Part shown: piece by piece, positions 52,749-61,649 of the stretch | Layout of the letters: the number at the start of each line of letters is the position of its first letter | Position numbering within the stretch: the stretch's first letter is position 1 | NCBI GenBank assembly: GCA_022648165.1 | Contig: JALCLX010000004.1 | Coordinates: 1 to 64,000, forward strand | Direction of reading: 5' to 3' | Source of the DNA: Ancrocorticia sp. | GTDB lineage: Bacteria; Actinomycetota; Actinomycetes; Actinomycetales; Actinomycetaceae | Length of the DNA stretch: 64,000 bases | Made by a program: the position numbers and the translations under genes | Notes under the pieces: generated by a model | What the model was told of the DNA's origin: nothing | Seen by the model: only the letters and a program-made list of their open reading frames with translations | Database searches by the model: none

Positions 52749-54986
52749 TCAGCTATTGGACTTCTTGCGTGCGACTGCTGCAGTAGCTCCAACACCGAGC
52801 AGCAACAAACCTATTGCCAAAAGGCCACGCGTGTCGGCGCCCGTGTTTGGCAACGGTTTCGATGGCGTCGCGCTCGGAGAAGCAGACGGAACCGCACTTG
52901 GTGTCACACTTGGTGCCGCAGACGTTGGTTCGGCCGTTGGTGATGCCGTGGGTGAGGGTGTTACGCCCGCAACCGTATACTCGCGGCTCGTGAGCACCGT
53001 GTCTCCAGCTTTCACCTCAAATGAGAGCGTCGTGCCGTTCGAATAGCGCGAGAGGTCGGGAATAGTTACATTCACCTCGGCCTGGCCGTAGTTCGGGTAC
53101 TTCTCTGTCAATGCATTCGTAGTGAAAAGCTCGCCCGAAACCGGAGCCTCTCCGATTTTCTCGCCGCCCAACCACACGGTCACGGTATCTACGTTCGAAG
53201 TCTCGTTCGTTGTAAACCAGAGACCAGAGAAGTCGATTCCGATCGTGTCGCCAGTTTCGATAATTCCATCGGCCGGCACAGTCACATCCTTCACTCCCCA
53301 CGACCGTTGGACTCCATATACGGGGCCATTGGGATCAAGCGGATTATCCTTCGGTGCCATCTCTCCCATGAAGTCGTTGAAAACGTCCAGATCAATCAAG
53401 CCAGTATCTTGGACACGTGTGCCCTTGGTAAAGGAGAAAAAGTTGTCTCCTCCATCTTTGAGGAACGAGTTCGTCACTACACGGTAGGTCGCATCGGGGT
53501 CCAATGCGGAGCCGTCAGCCAACCACACGTCTTTAACTTCATACGTATCAGGATCAATGGTGTACGTCAGGCCAGAAACACCCAGTTTCAGATAGGGCCG
53601 CGAAGCATCCGCGGGTTGCTTTTGCTGGTTAAGAATCTCCAATAGGTCCGCACCCGTCAGGTCCATCGCAAAGAGCGTATTGCCGAAAGGCTGCATGGTC
53701 GCGGCTTCTCCCAGCGTGATCGCACCGCCCTTCGCCGGATCGTATGTGAGGCTTGTGCGCAGGCCTCCCGGATTCATCAGAGAGATTGTGGCGTCCTCAC
53801 CCGCCGGTGTTTGCTTAGCTGCCCACAGCTGAGCGTCGGCTACCAGGTTGCCGACGGTCGATTCTTCGCCGCGGCTTTCTTCTTTCGTGGTGGGATCTGC
53901 CGGATCGACGCCTTGTGCCTTGTTGAAGTCGCCTGAGATATACCCGAGTACCTCGGAGCCCTTCTCATCCGCATACGCTTCGGCTGCGACGATTTCAGAA
54001 CGAACCTGCTCAGCCACTGTGCCTGAGCAGGTGTCAGTGACGCCAACGCCATCGGAGATCTTCTGGAGCGGGATCTGCGTTGGTTCGAAGCTCGTTGTAC
54101 CGTCGGCAGCCACAGTCACCTTCACTTGCGAGACGTATTCGCCGTACTTGGCGGACTGCATCACGATAGTCGGTTCGTCTTTGCCATTGTTGTACAACAG
54201 ATGGGAATGACCACCGAACAGCAGGTCCACCTTCTGAGAAATACTGCTTTCGTAAAGTGACGGATCCTCGTGCACCAGTGCCACGACGACGTCGGCTTCT
54301 CCGTTTGCATCGTCGCCATCTTTGAGCTGATCCGCGATCGAGTTAACGGTTGTTGCGATCGGGTTAATCGTCACGCCGGCAAGAATCGATGGCGATATGA
54401 GCGATGGCAGTTCCTCGGTAATCGCACCGATGAATGCAACATCCACGCCGTCGATCGTGTTAATGACGTACGGCTTCACGCCCGCGGCTTCTGGGATGCC
54501 ATCCATATTCGCCGCAAGGTACTGCCACGAAGCTCTTTGTGCCTTCGCTTCGAAATCCTCCATGCCGCGGTCGAACTCATGGTTCCCTACGGAGGAGACC
54601 TTGAGCCCCAGCGTATTCAGGATGTCGATCGTCGGATGATCTTCCTGTGCTGCGGATGTGAAGAGTGTGGCGCCGATATTATCGCCTGACGACGTCAAAT
54701 AGGCGCCGCTCTCTTCGAGATAGCATGCGAGCCGTACTGCAGGGCCGGTAGCAACCCCGGACACGCCCGCGTCGTTCGTGCCAGTCCCACCGATGCGCCC
54801 GTGGAAGTCAGTGATGTTGGCGATCGTGAAAGTGCGTGCGCCGGCTTTCGCAACGGAAGCATCCCCCGAGTTTGTTGGCGTGGGCGACGCGTTTTCGGAT
54901 GTCGTGTCGGCGAATGCTGGCATGGCGGCCGCAAACGTCACAGCGGCTGTCGCCGCAAAGACACGAAGAGATGTGCGTATAGACAT
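52749..54986 (-). CDS. cell-wall-anchored 5'-nucleotidase/metallophosphoesterase
   Basis: A protein of 745 residues. Signal peptide MSIRTSLRVFAATAAVTFA ending near AFA-D. The metallophosphoesterase domain (about 45-300) has ITDFHGRIGG, SSVGNHEFDRG, VVALVHEDPS and FGGHSHLL. The 5'-nucleotidase C-terminal substrate domain (about 350-540) has AQLWAAKQTPAGEDATISLM and MQPFGNTLFAMDLTG. An Ig-like segment follows, then a Pro/Ser/Thr tether, LPNTG, a hydrophobic span and ARKKSNS: a sortase-sorted surface protein. It probably releases nucleosides or phosphate outside the cell. GAGGAGG three bases before the ATG at 54986 fixes the start. Confidence 0.93.
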   Translation of the reverse strand: MSIRTSLRVFAATAAVTFAAAMPAFADTTSENASPTPTNSGDASVAKAGARTFTIANITDFHGRIGGTGTNDAGVSGVATGPAVRLACYLEESGAYLTSSGDNIGATLFTSAAQEDHPTIDILNTLGLKVSSVGNHEFDRGMEDFEAKAQRASWQYLAANMDGIPEAAGVKPYVINTIDGVDVAFIGAITEELPSLISPSILAGVTINPIATTVNSIADQLKDGDDANGEADVVVALVHEDPSLYESSISQKVDLLFGGHSHLLYNNGKDEPTIVMQSAKYGEYVSQVKVTVAADGTTSFEPTQIPLQKISDGVGVTDTCSGTVAEQVRSEIVAAEAYADEKGSEVLGYISGDFNKAQGVDPADPTTKEESRGEESTVGNLVADAQLWAAKQTPAGEDATISLMNPGGLRTSLTYDPAKGGAITLGEAATMQPFGNTLFAMDLTGADLLEILNQQKQPADASRPYLKLGVSGLTYTIDPDTYEVKDVWLADGSALDPDATYRVVTNSFLKDGGDNFFSFTKGTRVQDTGLIDLDVFNDFMGEMAPKDNPLDPNGPVYGVQRSWGVKDVTVPADGIIETGDTIGIDFSGLWFTTNETSNVDTVTVWLGGEKIGEAPVSGELFTTNALTEKYPNYGQAEVNVTIPDLSRYSNGTTLSFEVKAGDTVLTSREYTVAGVTPSPTASPTAEPTSAAPSVTPSAVPSASPSATPSKPLPNTGADTRGLLAIGLLLLGVGATAAVARKKSNS

Positions 54987-55172
54987 AGTCCTCCTCAACG
55001 ATGTGTTTCCCTTGCCTCGTAGCATATCCGCTGCGTTCCACAGGTTTGTCACATTTTGATAAACAGACCGAGAAGCAACGTTGAACACCAACGATTTGCC
55101 GCTGACCAACGTGCCAGATGTTGCTGCGCTGGCCAAGGTGGCAGGCAGCGGCACATCACTCGCCCGGCTTGC

Positions 55173-55178
55173 TAAACT
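55173..55178 (+). promoter_or_regulatory. -10 element for the fluoride operon
   Basis: TAAACT lies 12 bases before the aptamer, which would place the transcription start just ahead of it. The -35 is poor. Confidence 0.45.
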
Positions 55179-55189
55179 GTGGGTGTCAC

Positions 55190-55240
55190 GGCGGTGGGGC
55201 TCGCCTCTTTGAACTGCGATTATTCGCCAACGGTCCCTGG
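55190..55240 (+). ncRNA. fluoride riboswitch (crcB motif), variant
   Basis: GGCG and CGCC (55190-55193, 55202-55205) enclose GTGGGGCT, followed by GAACTGC, an eight-base loop, GC, and CAACGGTCCCTGG. Loop GGGGCT can pair with GGTCCC to form the pseudoknot typical of the crcB motif. Compared with the Thermotoga aptamer as I remember it, the order and spacing of elements agree. Two normally conserved partners (A6 and U38) are G and C here, a compensating change, and U41 is also changed to C. Downstream genes include two fluoride channels, which fits. Confidence 0.75.
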
Positions 55241-55315
55241 TTCACACGTGGAGTGTGTTCGCTGTGATACGGCGTGCACGCTTTCGCGCAAATAGATCGA
55301 AAAAAGGAAAGCGTT

Positions 55316-55876
55316 ATGCCAGATCGTCATTTCGCGGCGGATCGTGTGCCGCCGCAACCAAGCATCGACCGCATTCCGCAGGTCACCGGGCATCCGCTGG
55401 TGGTTGCGGTAGAGCCGCGTCAGCCAGATCTCGTGGCGCACACCGCCGTGCAATGGGCGCAGGCATTGGGCAATGTCCCGCTCGCATTCGCCTATGTGGA
55501 TCCCACGCGGGTCGTTGAGGCGGAGGCTGCCGACGGCACGGTGCGGCACGCCCCGCTCGATCCGGATTCTGTGGATGATTCGTGGCGGGAACTGCAAGAA
55601 TCGATGACGGAACACATCTCGCAAATCGTCAACGGTACCTCTACGCAGTGGCGCTTCTATTACTTAGCTGGGCGCCCAGATCGGGCACTGACACATCTTG
55701 CACGCGCTCTGGACGCTCCGGCCATTATCGTTGGCTCGCGCCGCCCTTCTCCGTTCGACCGCGGCCGCGATTTCTTCAGCAAATCCGTTGCGCTCGAGCT
55801 CACTCGCCACCAGCATCGCCCTGTGCTCATCGTTCCCACCGGCGTTGTAGATTGGAAGACGGGAGTCCAGTGGTGA
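55316..55876 (+). CDS. universal stress protein family protein
   Basis: A protein of 186 residues with one USP domain: HPLVVAVEPRQPDLVAHTAVQWAQ, LAFAYVDPTR, then APAIIVGSRRPSPFDRG and the C-terminal FSKSVALELTRHQHRPVLIVP. The nucleotide loop G-2x-G-9x-G(S/T) is only partly kept (VGSRRPSPFDRG). AAAGGAAA lies before the ATG at 55316. Its TGA overlaps the GTG of the first crcB, so it is co-translated with the fluoride channels behind the riboswitch. Confidence 0.85.
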   Translation: MPDRHFAADRVPPQPSIDRIPQVTGHPLVVAVEPRQPDLVAHTAVQWAQALGNVPLAFAYVDPTRVVEAEAADGTVRHAPLDPDSVDDSWRELQESMTEHISQIVNGTSTQWRFYYLAGRPDRALTHLARALDAPAIIVGSRRPSPFDRGRDFFSKSVALELTRHQHRPVLIVPTGVVDWKTGVQW

Positions 55877-56346
55877 ATATGAAGGGTGCCTTCGCCCACG
55901 AACGCCGGCCACTTTTCCGAATGCCCGTCCATCCGGCGTGGCTCTTGGCGATCTTTGCTGGCGGCGCAATCGGCACAGCCCTCAGAGCCATCATTTCCGC
56001 GCTATATCCCCATACGCCCGCGCAATTCCCATGGGCTACGTTCGCGATCAACACCGCTGGCTCGCTGATCTTGGGAGCCTTGCTTGAGTATCTGAGCGTG
56101 TCCGGCCCAGACCAGGGTTGGCGGCGCTTCGTGCGGCTCGGTGTGGGCACGGGAGTCCTGGGCGGTTTTACGACGTATTCTTCCTTCGCCGTTGAGGCGA
56201 TATCCGCTGTTGCCGACGGCGCCGCCAGAATCGGCGTGGTGTATGCTCTCGCGTCCCCCGTGGTAGGTGTGGCAGCTGCGCTCGCGGGCCTCACTGTGGC
56301 GCGTTCGATCTTCCAGGCCACTGAGCAGCATAGGAACAACCAATGA
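55873..56346 (+). CDS. crcB1: fluoride channel subunit CrcB/Fluc 1
   Basis: Four-span membrane protein of 157 residues that lets fluoride leave the cell. Landmarks: GGAIGTALRAIISA, the pore Asn in FAINTAGSLILGALLEYL, and GVGTGVLGGFTTYSSFAVE with the Phe/Thr/Ser fluoride track. The N-terminal extension of about 25 residues is longer than usual. GTG at 55873, with GGGAG seven bases before, is preferred; an ATG follows at 55879. It overlaps crcB2 by four bases (ATGA). Confidence 0.92.
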   Translation: MNMKGAFAHERRPLFRMPVHPAWLLAIFAGGAIGTALRAIISALYPHTPAQFPWATFAINTAGSLILGALLEYLSVSGPDQGWRRFVRLGVGTGVLGGFTTYSSFAVEAISAVADGAARIGVVYALASPVVGVAAALAGLTVARSIFQATEQHRNNQ

Positions 56347-56711
56347 TCCTCTTGTTTGTCTCACTGATGGGGGGCGCAGGTGCGGTGGCGCGTTTCCTGC
56401 TTGACGCTTTCATCGGCCAGAGGGGCCGCCACCGTATCCCGCATGGAACTGCCTTTATCAACGTTCTGGGTTCGTTCCTTCTGGGTTTCATCTCGGGTTG
56501 GTGGGCATCCCATGGCGGCGATGAGGCACTCCGTATGGCGTTGGGTGTGGGATTCTGCGGTGGATTTACCACGTTTAGCACGGCGTCAGTTGAATCCGCG
56601 CGGCTCCTTCGCGGCGAGGGCTTCGGTGCGTCCGCACTCCACGCATGCGGGATCCTCGTAGGTTCCCTGCTGCTCGCGTGGGCAGGAATTGTTCTTGGCA
56701 GCGCTTTGTAA
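56343..56711 (+). CDS. crcB2: fluoride channel subunit CrcB/Fluc 2
   Basis: Four-span protein of 122 residues: MGGAGAVARFLLDA, FINVLGSFLLGFISG, and GVGFCGGFTTFSTASVESARLL. Tandem crcB genes generally encode subunits of a heterodimeric Fluc channel. The start ATG overlaps the crcB1 stop. Confidence 0.93.
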   Translation: MILLFVSLMGGAGAVARFLLDAFIGQRGRHRIPHGTAFINVLGSFLLGFISGWWASHGGDEALRMALGVGFCGGFTTFSTASVESARLLRGEGFGASALHACGILVGSLLLAWAGIVLGSAL

Positions 56712-56941
56712 CGCGTGGTACTTTCCGTCCTCCTAGCCGACCATCGGACTTCTCCCACACAAACGTGAGAATACGTGCACCAGAATGTGATTCCATTGGG
56801 ACTTTGTTCCCTTATTCAGGAAACTCGCGTCCCAAACGTGGCACTTTCCAGCGACTTCATACTCGCTCAGCCTGAATCGCCTCCGGGGATTTCCTATGCT
56901 CGTTACTGATGTGCGATTAGCCACTCACAACCCGAGGAAAC

Positions 56942-59434
56942 ATGAGTACCAACGTTGTTACAAAATCCCCTCATAGGGGCCTCCTAGCGGCCACAGTCCT
57001 GGCCCTTCCATTTCTCCTATCCGCTTGTTCCGGGCAGAGCTCGGAATCCACAGTTCACGGCGGCGAAGCGACGCTCGAACTTCCCGATCTTTCGGGAGTC
57101 ACCACAGCTATCGGCCTTTCCGGCCGAAGCGTCCTCTACATCGGGCTCTTGCTCTGCCTCTTCGGCTTCGGCTTCGGCCTCATGGCTTACACCCAGCTCA
57201 AACACCTACCCGTTCACAAGGCAATGCTGGAGATCTCGGAGCTGATCTACCAAACCTGCAAAGCCTATCTGACCAAACAAGGCAAGTTTTTGCTTGTGTT
57301 GTGGTCGTTCATCACGGTCGTCATCGTTGTTTATTACAAAGCGCTCGTCGGATTTACGTGGGGGCGCGTTGCGATTATCGTGGGCTTCTCGCTTCTGGGA
57401 ATGGGTGGATCCTACGCAGTTGCGTGGTTCGGCATTCGCGTCAATACGTTCGCCAATTCGCGCACGGCCTTTGCATCGCTTAAGGGAAAGCCGTTGCCCA
57501 CGCATCAGATTCCACTCAAATCCGGCATGTCGATCGGCATGGTGTTGATCTCACTGGAACTCTTTATGATGCTGATCATCTTGCTGTTCCTCCCACCGGA
57601 AATCGGAGGCGCGTGCTTTATCGGCTTCGCCATCGGTGAGTCTCTCGGGGCTGCCGCCTTGAGAATCGCAGGCGGTATTTTCACCAAGATCGCCGACATC
57701 GGATCGGATCTCATGAAGATCGTCTTCAAGATCGATGAAGACGATCCACGTAACCCTGGCGTCATCGCAGACTGCACCGGCGATAACGCCGGCGATTCCG
57801 TAGGCCCGTCAGCCGATGGTTTTGAAACGTACGGTGTCACGGGCGTTGCCCTCGTAACCTTCATCCTTCTTGCGGTGAACGGTGGGACGATGCAGGGGCT
57901 CCTCCTCGTGTGGATCTTCGGCATCCGAGCGGCGATGCTCGTATCCTCTGCACTCGCCTACGCCATCAATTTCGTGTGGGTGCGAAAGCGCTTCACGGGC
58001 GCCGGCGAAATGAACTACGAAACTCCACTGACCAGTCTCGTCTGGCTCACGTCAATTCTCTGCATCGGATTCACCTTCCTCACCACAGCTGCGATCCTCG
58101 GAAACGGAGAAAACGGGCTGGGATGGAAGCTCGCATTGATCATCACGTGCGGCACGCTCGCCGGAGCGCTGATCCCGGAACTCGTCAAAGCGTTCACTTC
58201 AACGAAGTCCCGCCACGTGCGCGAAACGGTCAAATCCTCGCGCGAAGGGGGCGCATCGCTCAATATTCTCTCCGGCATCGTGGCAGGGAACTTCTCCGCA
58301 TACTGGCTGGGTATCACGATCGTCGGCCTCATGGCCATTGCCTTCCTAGTGTCCAACCAGGGTTTGTCAGACTACATGGTGGCGCCAGCCGTCTTCGCAT
58401 TTGGGCTCGTCGCATTCGGATTCCTGGGCATGGGGCCTGTCACGATTGCCGTGGATTCTTACGGTCCTGTTACGGACAATGCGCAGTCCGTCTATGAGCT
58501 TTCGCAGATCGAACAAGTGCCGAACGTGGATGCAGAAGTCACGAAGGATTTCGGATTCACGCCACAATGGGATCGCGCCAAACTCATGCTCGAAGAAAAT
58601 GACGGCGCCGGTAATACCTTCAAGGCCACCGCAAAACCCGTGCTGATCGGAACTGCGGTGGTGGGTTCCACAACAATGATCTTCTCAATCATTATTGGAC
58701 TCACTGACAAACTGACGGTCAACGTAGAGAATCTCTCTATTATGCATGCGCCGTTCTTGTTGGGACTTATTCTGGGTGGCGCTGTTATCTTCTGGTTCTC
58801 TGGGGCCTCGATGCAGGCAGTGACTACCGGCGCCTATCGCGCCGTGTCCTTTATTAAGAGCCACATCAAACTGGATTCGTCCTCCAAGCGCGCCTCTGTG
58901 GAAGATTCACGCAAGGTGGTAGAGATCTGCACTCAATATGCACAACAAGGAATGCTCAATATCTTCCTGGCCGTGTTCTTTTCTGCGCTCGCTTTCGCCT
59001 TCGTGGAACCGTATCTCATGATCGGCTACTTGATCTCGATTGCGATCTTCGGGCTGTTCCAGGCCATTTACATGGCCAACGCCGGAGGCGCGTGGGACAA
59101 TGCGAAGAAAGTAGTGGAAACTGATCTGCATGCCAAGGGCACTCCGCTCCACGACGCGACAATCGTTGGAGATACCGTAGGAGATCCGTTCAAAGACACG
59201 AGCTCCGTCGCTCTTAACCCCATTATTAAATTCACAACGCTGTTCGGCATGCTTGCCGTTGAACTGGCTGTCAGCCTTGCGGATCAAGGCATGAGTAGCT
59301 TGGTTCACGTACTCGCTGCCGTGTTTTTCGTGATCTCCGCAGGGTTCGTGTACAAGTCGTTCTACGGCATGCGCATCCAAACAGAAATCACTGATGAAGA
59401 ACCGCAAGAACTAACGAACGAGGCGGCACTCTGA
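56942..59434 (+). CDS. hppA: membrane-bound proton-translocating pyrophosphatase, divergent
   Basis: Polytopic protein of 830 residues (about 16 spans) that uses PPi hydrolysis to pump ions. Catalytic segments: EDDPRNPGVIADCTGDNAGDSVG, GPVTDNAQSVYELS and late VGDTVGDPFKDTSSVALNP. GNTFKATAKP has Lys where K-dependent pumps have Ala, suggesting a K-independent, proton-pumping form. The usual GADLFESY-like segment is SADGFETYGVTG, marking a divergent subfamily. The N-terminus (MSTNVVTKSPHRGLLAATVL) has a lipobox-like LSAC at Cys29, which is odd for this family. The glycosyltransferase gene starts one base after the stop. The stretch 56712-56941 upstream shows no gene. Confidence 0.9.
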   Translation: MSTNVVTKSPHRGLLAATVLALPFLLSACSGQSSESTVHGGEATLELPDLSGVTTAIGLSGRSVLYIGLLLCLFGFGFGLMAYTQLKHLPVHKAMLEISELIYQTCKAYLTKQGKFLLVLWSFITVVIVVYYKALVGFTWGRVAIIVGFSLLGMGGSYAVAWFGIRVNTFANSRTAFASLKGKPLPTHQIPLKSGMSIGMVLISLELFMMLIILLFLPPEIGGACFIGFAIGESLGAAALRIAGGIFTKIADIGSDLMKIVFKIDEDDPRNPGVIADCTGDNAGDSVGPSADGFETYGVTGVALVTFILLAVNGGTMQGLLLVWIFGIRAAMLVSSALAYAINFVWVRKRFTGAGEMNYETPLTSLVWLTSILCIGFTFLTTAAILGNGENGLGWKLALIITCGTLAGALIPELVKAFTSTKSRHVRETVKSSREGGASLNILSGIVAGNFSAYWLGITIVGLMAIAFLVSNQGLSDYMVAPAVFAFGLVAFGFLGMGPVTIAVDSYGPVTDNAQSVYELSQIEQVPNVDAEVTKDFGFTPQWDRAKLMLEENDGAGNTFKATAKPVLIGTAVVGSTTMIFSIIIGLTDKLTVNVENLSIMHAPFLLGLILGGAVIFWFSGASMQAVTTGAYRAVSFIKSHIKLDSSSKRASVEDSRKVVEICTQYAQQGMLNIFLAVFFSALAFAFVEPYLMIGYLISIAIFGLFQAIYMANAGGAWDNAKKVVETDLHAKGTPLHDATIVGDTVGDPFKDTSSVALNPIIKFTTLFGMLAVELAVSLADQGMSSLVHVLAAVFFVISAGFVYKSFYGMRIQTEITDEEPQELTNEAAL

Positions 59435-59435
59435 C

Positions 59436-60494
59436 ATGAAAATCGCGATCAAATGTGAAGGAATCACTATCACCGATACCGGAAAGGTAGGCGGACACGA
59501 CGCCGCAGCGACTCTGGTTCGCCGCTTTCTCCGTATCTTCCCCGAAGCGTCTGTGATCGGACACGCCGCCCACCGCGCGGATGGTTTCGACGTCATACCT
59601 CTGGAATTTGTGGACGCCGCGGATACAGTTGTCATCAATATGGATGTGCTCGATTCCACGGAGGTGTGGCGGACAATCTTCCGTGAATCGGGCGGGCTCC
59701 AGCCCAACATTATGAACTTCGTGTGGGAACCCGTCACCATACTCCAACACCGCGTGGAGAAGTCTGTATTCGCACTGTCGTGCGCGCTGTTCCCCACCTT
59801 TGCGTCGTCGGAACGTACGGCCTCTGAGGTGCGCGACATCGTCAACAAACGGGTTGTCTCCGATCTCGCATCGCTTCAAAGGATCGGTTGGGTCAATCTG
59901 GGCTTCCGCCCTGAGCACGTGAAACCGCGCGTGACGCCGGACATCTCCGTGGTTCTCTACCCCGCGATCTACCTCTCCCCGCGCAAGCGGCCCGATCTGT
60001 TCCGCACCGTTGTGGAGAAAGTCCATGCCCGCACGCCGATCAAAGTGGAAATGCGGCTTCAGGAAAGCCATCTGATCAGTGAAAAGGCAATGTCCTTCTC
60101 GCAGCTCAATTGGGTCTGGGTGGGTCCGTTGACCGCCGAACGTTCGTCATACTATGAAGCGCTTGCCCACACCACGGCGTTTCTTGCCACAGCCGAAGAG
60201 GAAGCATATGGCATGTCGTACGTGGAGGCAATGGGCGCGGGTGTTATTGGCATCTTCCCTGACCTGCCATGGGCTCATGCCCTGGTCCCAGAGGGCTACC
60301 CATTCGTATACACCTCGGCAGCGGAGGCGGAGGACATGCTGTATAACGTTGTAACCGACCCTGCCGCAGCACGCAAGCGCTTAGACGATCTTGTGGACGA
60401 GCCCTTCCCCCAGTGGATCAGTGAGCATCACAGCGACGACGCCTTTGACCGCGAAGTGCAGGCAGCTGTTCGCACGTGGTTCGCCACGGATTAG
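59436..60494 (+). CDS. GT-B glycosyltransferase-like protein
   Basis: A protein of 352 residues. N-terminal MKIAIKCEGITITDTGKVGGHDAAATLV looks like a Rossmann opening. The C-terminal TAEEEAYGMSYVEAMGAGVIGI is the family 1/4 donor-site motif (E-x7-E), followed by PFVYTSAAEAEDMLYNVV. The acceptor and donor are unknown. It is placed one base after hppA (TGACATG), so coupled. Why a glycosyltransferase should be linked to a pyrophosphatase is unclear; sugar-nucleotide pathways release PPi, which is one possible tie. Confidence 0.75.
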   Translation: MKIAIKCEGITITDTGKVGGHDAAATLVRRFLRIFPEASVIGHAAHRADGFDVIPLEFVDAADTVVINMDVLDSTEVWRTIFRESGGLQPNIMNFVWEPVTILQHRVEKSVFALSCALFPTFASSERTASEVRDIVNKRVVSDLASLQRIGWVNLGFRPEHVKPRVTPDISVVLYPAIYLSPRKRPDLFRTVVEKVHARTPIKVEMRLQESHLISEKAMSFSQLNWVWVGPLTAERSSYYEALAHTTAFLATAEEEAYGMSYVEAMGAGVIGIFPDLPWAHALVPEGYPFVYTSAAEAEDMLYNVVTDPAAARKRLDDLVDEPFPQWISEHHSDDAFDREVQAAVRTWFATD

Positions 60495-60520
60495 TTCTTT
60501 CCTAGAGAGCGAAGGAGAGC

Positions 60521-60554
60521 AGGTGTGTGGGCGACACCAAACGCCCACACACCT
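60521..60554. terminator. bidirectional hairpin terminator
   Basis: A perfect 13-bp stem, AGGTGTGTGGGCG and its complement, around an eight-base loop, between convergent genes ending at 60494 and 60560. Confidence 0.8.
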
Positions 60555-60559
60555 GGATG

Positions 60560-61570
60560 CTACGGCCGCGTCTTGGGCGACACGCTGTATGTCTCTTCTG
60601 GATCCATGTGGGCAACTCCGCTCAGTACTTCACCGATGCGCCACATCGCCTCTTGTGGGATCTCAACTCCCGATGCTTTCACTGTTTCTTCAAGCTGCTT
60701 TGGCCGAGACGCGCCCACGATGGCGGCTGCAACATTTGGATTCTGCAACACCCATGCGATCGCAAGTTGCGGCATGGTCAAGCCCAAATCTTGTGCGATG
60801 GGGCGCAGATTCTGCACCGCTTCCAATGTGTCCTCATCCATGAACCGTTGAATCATGCGCGCTCCACCCTTCTTGTCGGTTGCGCGCGAGCCCTGTGGCG
60901 CAGGTCGCCCAGGAAGATATTTGCCGGAAAGCACTCCCTGAGCCATCGGCGACCAGACGATTTGGCTCATACCGAGCTCTTCACAGGTGGGGATAACCTT
61001 GCCCTCGATCACACGATGGAGCATCGAGTACTGCGGCTGATTCGAAACCAGCTGGATTCCAAGTTCTTCGGCGAGCGCATGCCCTGCGCGCAGCTGTTCC
61101 GCTGTCCACTCGGAAACGCCCACATAGAGTACCTTTCCCTGGTGCACTAGATCGGCGAAGGCCTGGAAGGTCTCCTCGAGCGGCGTTTCATAATCGAAAC
61201 GGTGAGCTTGATACAAATCCACGTAATCAGTTCCAAGGCGTTTCAGAGATCCGTGGAGGCTTTCCATGATGTGTTTGCGAGACAACCCACTATCATTAGG
61301 GCCTTTCGGGCCGGTCGGCCAATACACCTTGGTGAAGATTTCCAGGCTCTCGCGCCGTTGGCCCTTGAGCGCCTTGCCCAGCACTTTCTCCGCCGCAGTG
61401 TTCGCATAAACGTCCGCCGTGTCGAAAGTCGTGATACCCAGATCGAGGGCCTTGTGAACTGTCTTGATCGCGGTTTCGTTCTCCACTTGGGAGCCGTGAG
61501 TCAACCAGTTGCCGTATGTGATTTCCGAAATCTTGAGTCCGGAGTTGCCAAGATAGCGATATTGCACCAT
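60560..61570 (-). CDS. aldo/keto reductase (potassium-channel beta-subunit-like)
   Basis: A protein of 336 residues. MVQYRYLGNSGLKISEITYG opens the barrel. The tetrad is Asp/Tyr in TFDTADVYANTAAE, Lys in IFTKVYWP and His in YQAHRFDYETP. GKVLYVGVSEW and WSPMAQGVLSGKYLPG are typical of AKR6/AKR14-type enzymes. The substrate is unknown. ATG 61570 is chosen because the longer frame is antisense to the transporter gene. A -10 box six bases upstream suggests a leaderless transcript. Confidence 0.9.
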   Translation of the reverse strand: MVQYRYLGNSGLKISEITYGNWLTHGSQVENETAIKTVHKALDLGITTFDTADVYANTAAEKVLGKALKGQRRESLEIFTKVYWPTGPKGPNDSGLSRKHIMESLHGSLKRLGTDYVDLYQAHRFDYETPLEETFQAFADLVHQGKVLYVGVSEWTAEQLRAGHALAEELGIQLVSNQPQYSMLHRVIEGKVIPTCEELGMSQIVWSPMAQGVLSGKYLPGRPAPQGSRATDKKGGARMIQRFMDEDTLEAVQNLRPIAQDLGLTMPQLAIAWVLQNPNVAAAIVGASRPKQLEETVKASGVEIPQEAMWRIGEVLSGVAHMDPEETYSVSPKTRP

Positions 61571-61576
61571 AGCGTT

Positions 61577-61582
61577 ATTGTA
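61577..61582 (-). promoter_or_regulatory. -10 element for a leaderless aldo/keto reductase transcript
   Basis: TACAAT on the minus strand ends six bases before the ATG at 61570. There is no ribosome site between. Confidence 0.5.
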
Positions 61583-61649
61583 GTCTCTTGGGTGTGCGTG
61601 CGGCAGTAGCCGTGGCCATTCGATCGAATTGAGTCCCGTGCGAAAGTTG

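Larger units (their letters stand above)
54987..55315 (+). other. intergenic with promoter and riboswitch leader
   Basis: The stretch between the divergent nucleotidase and usp genes. It holds the -10 and fluoride aptamer listed next. Downstream of the aptamer, CACAC and GTGTG near 55242-55258 can pair and may form part of the switch's expression platform. Confidence 0.5.
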
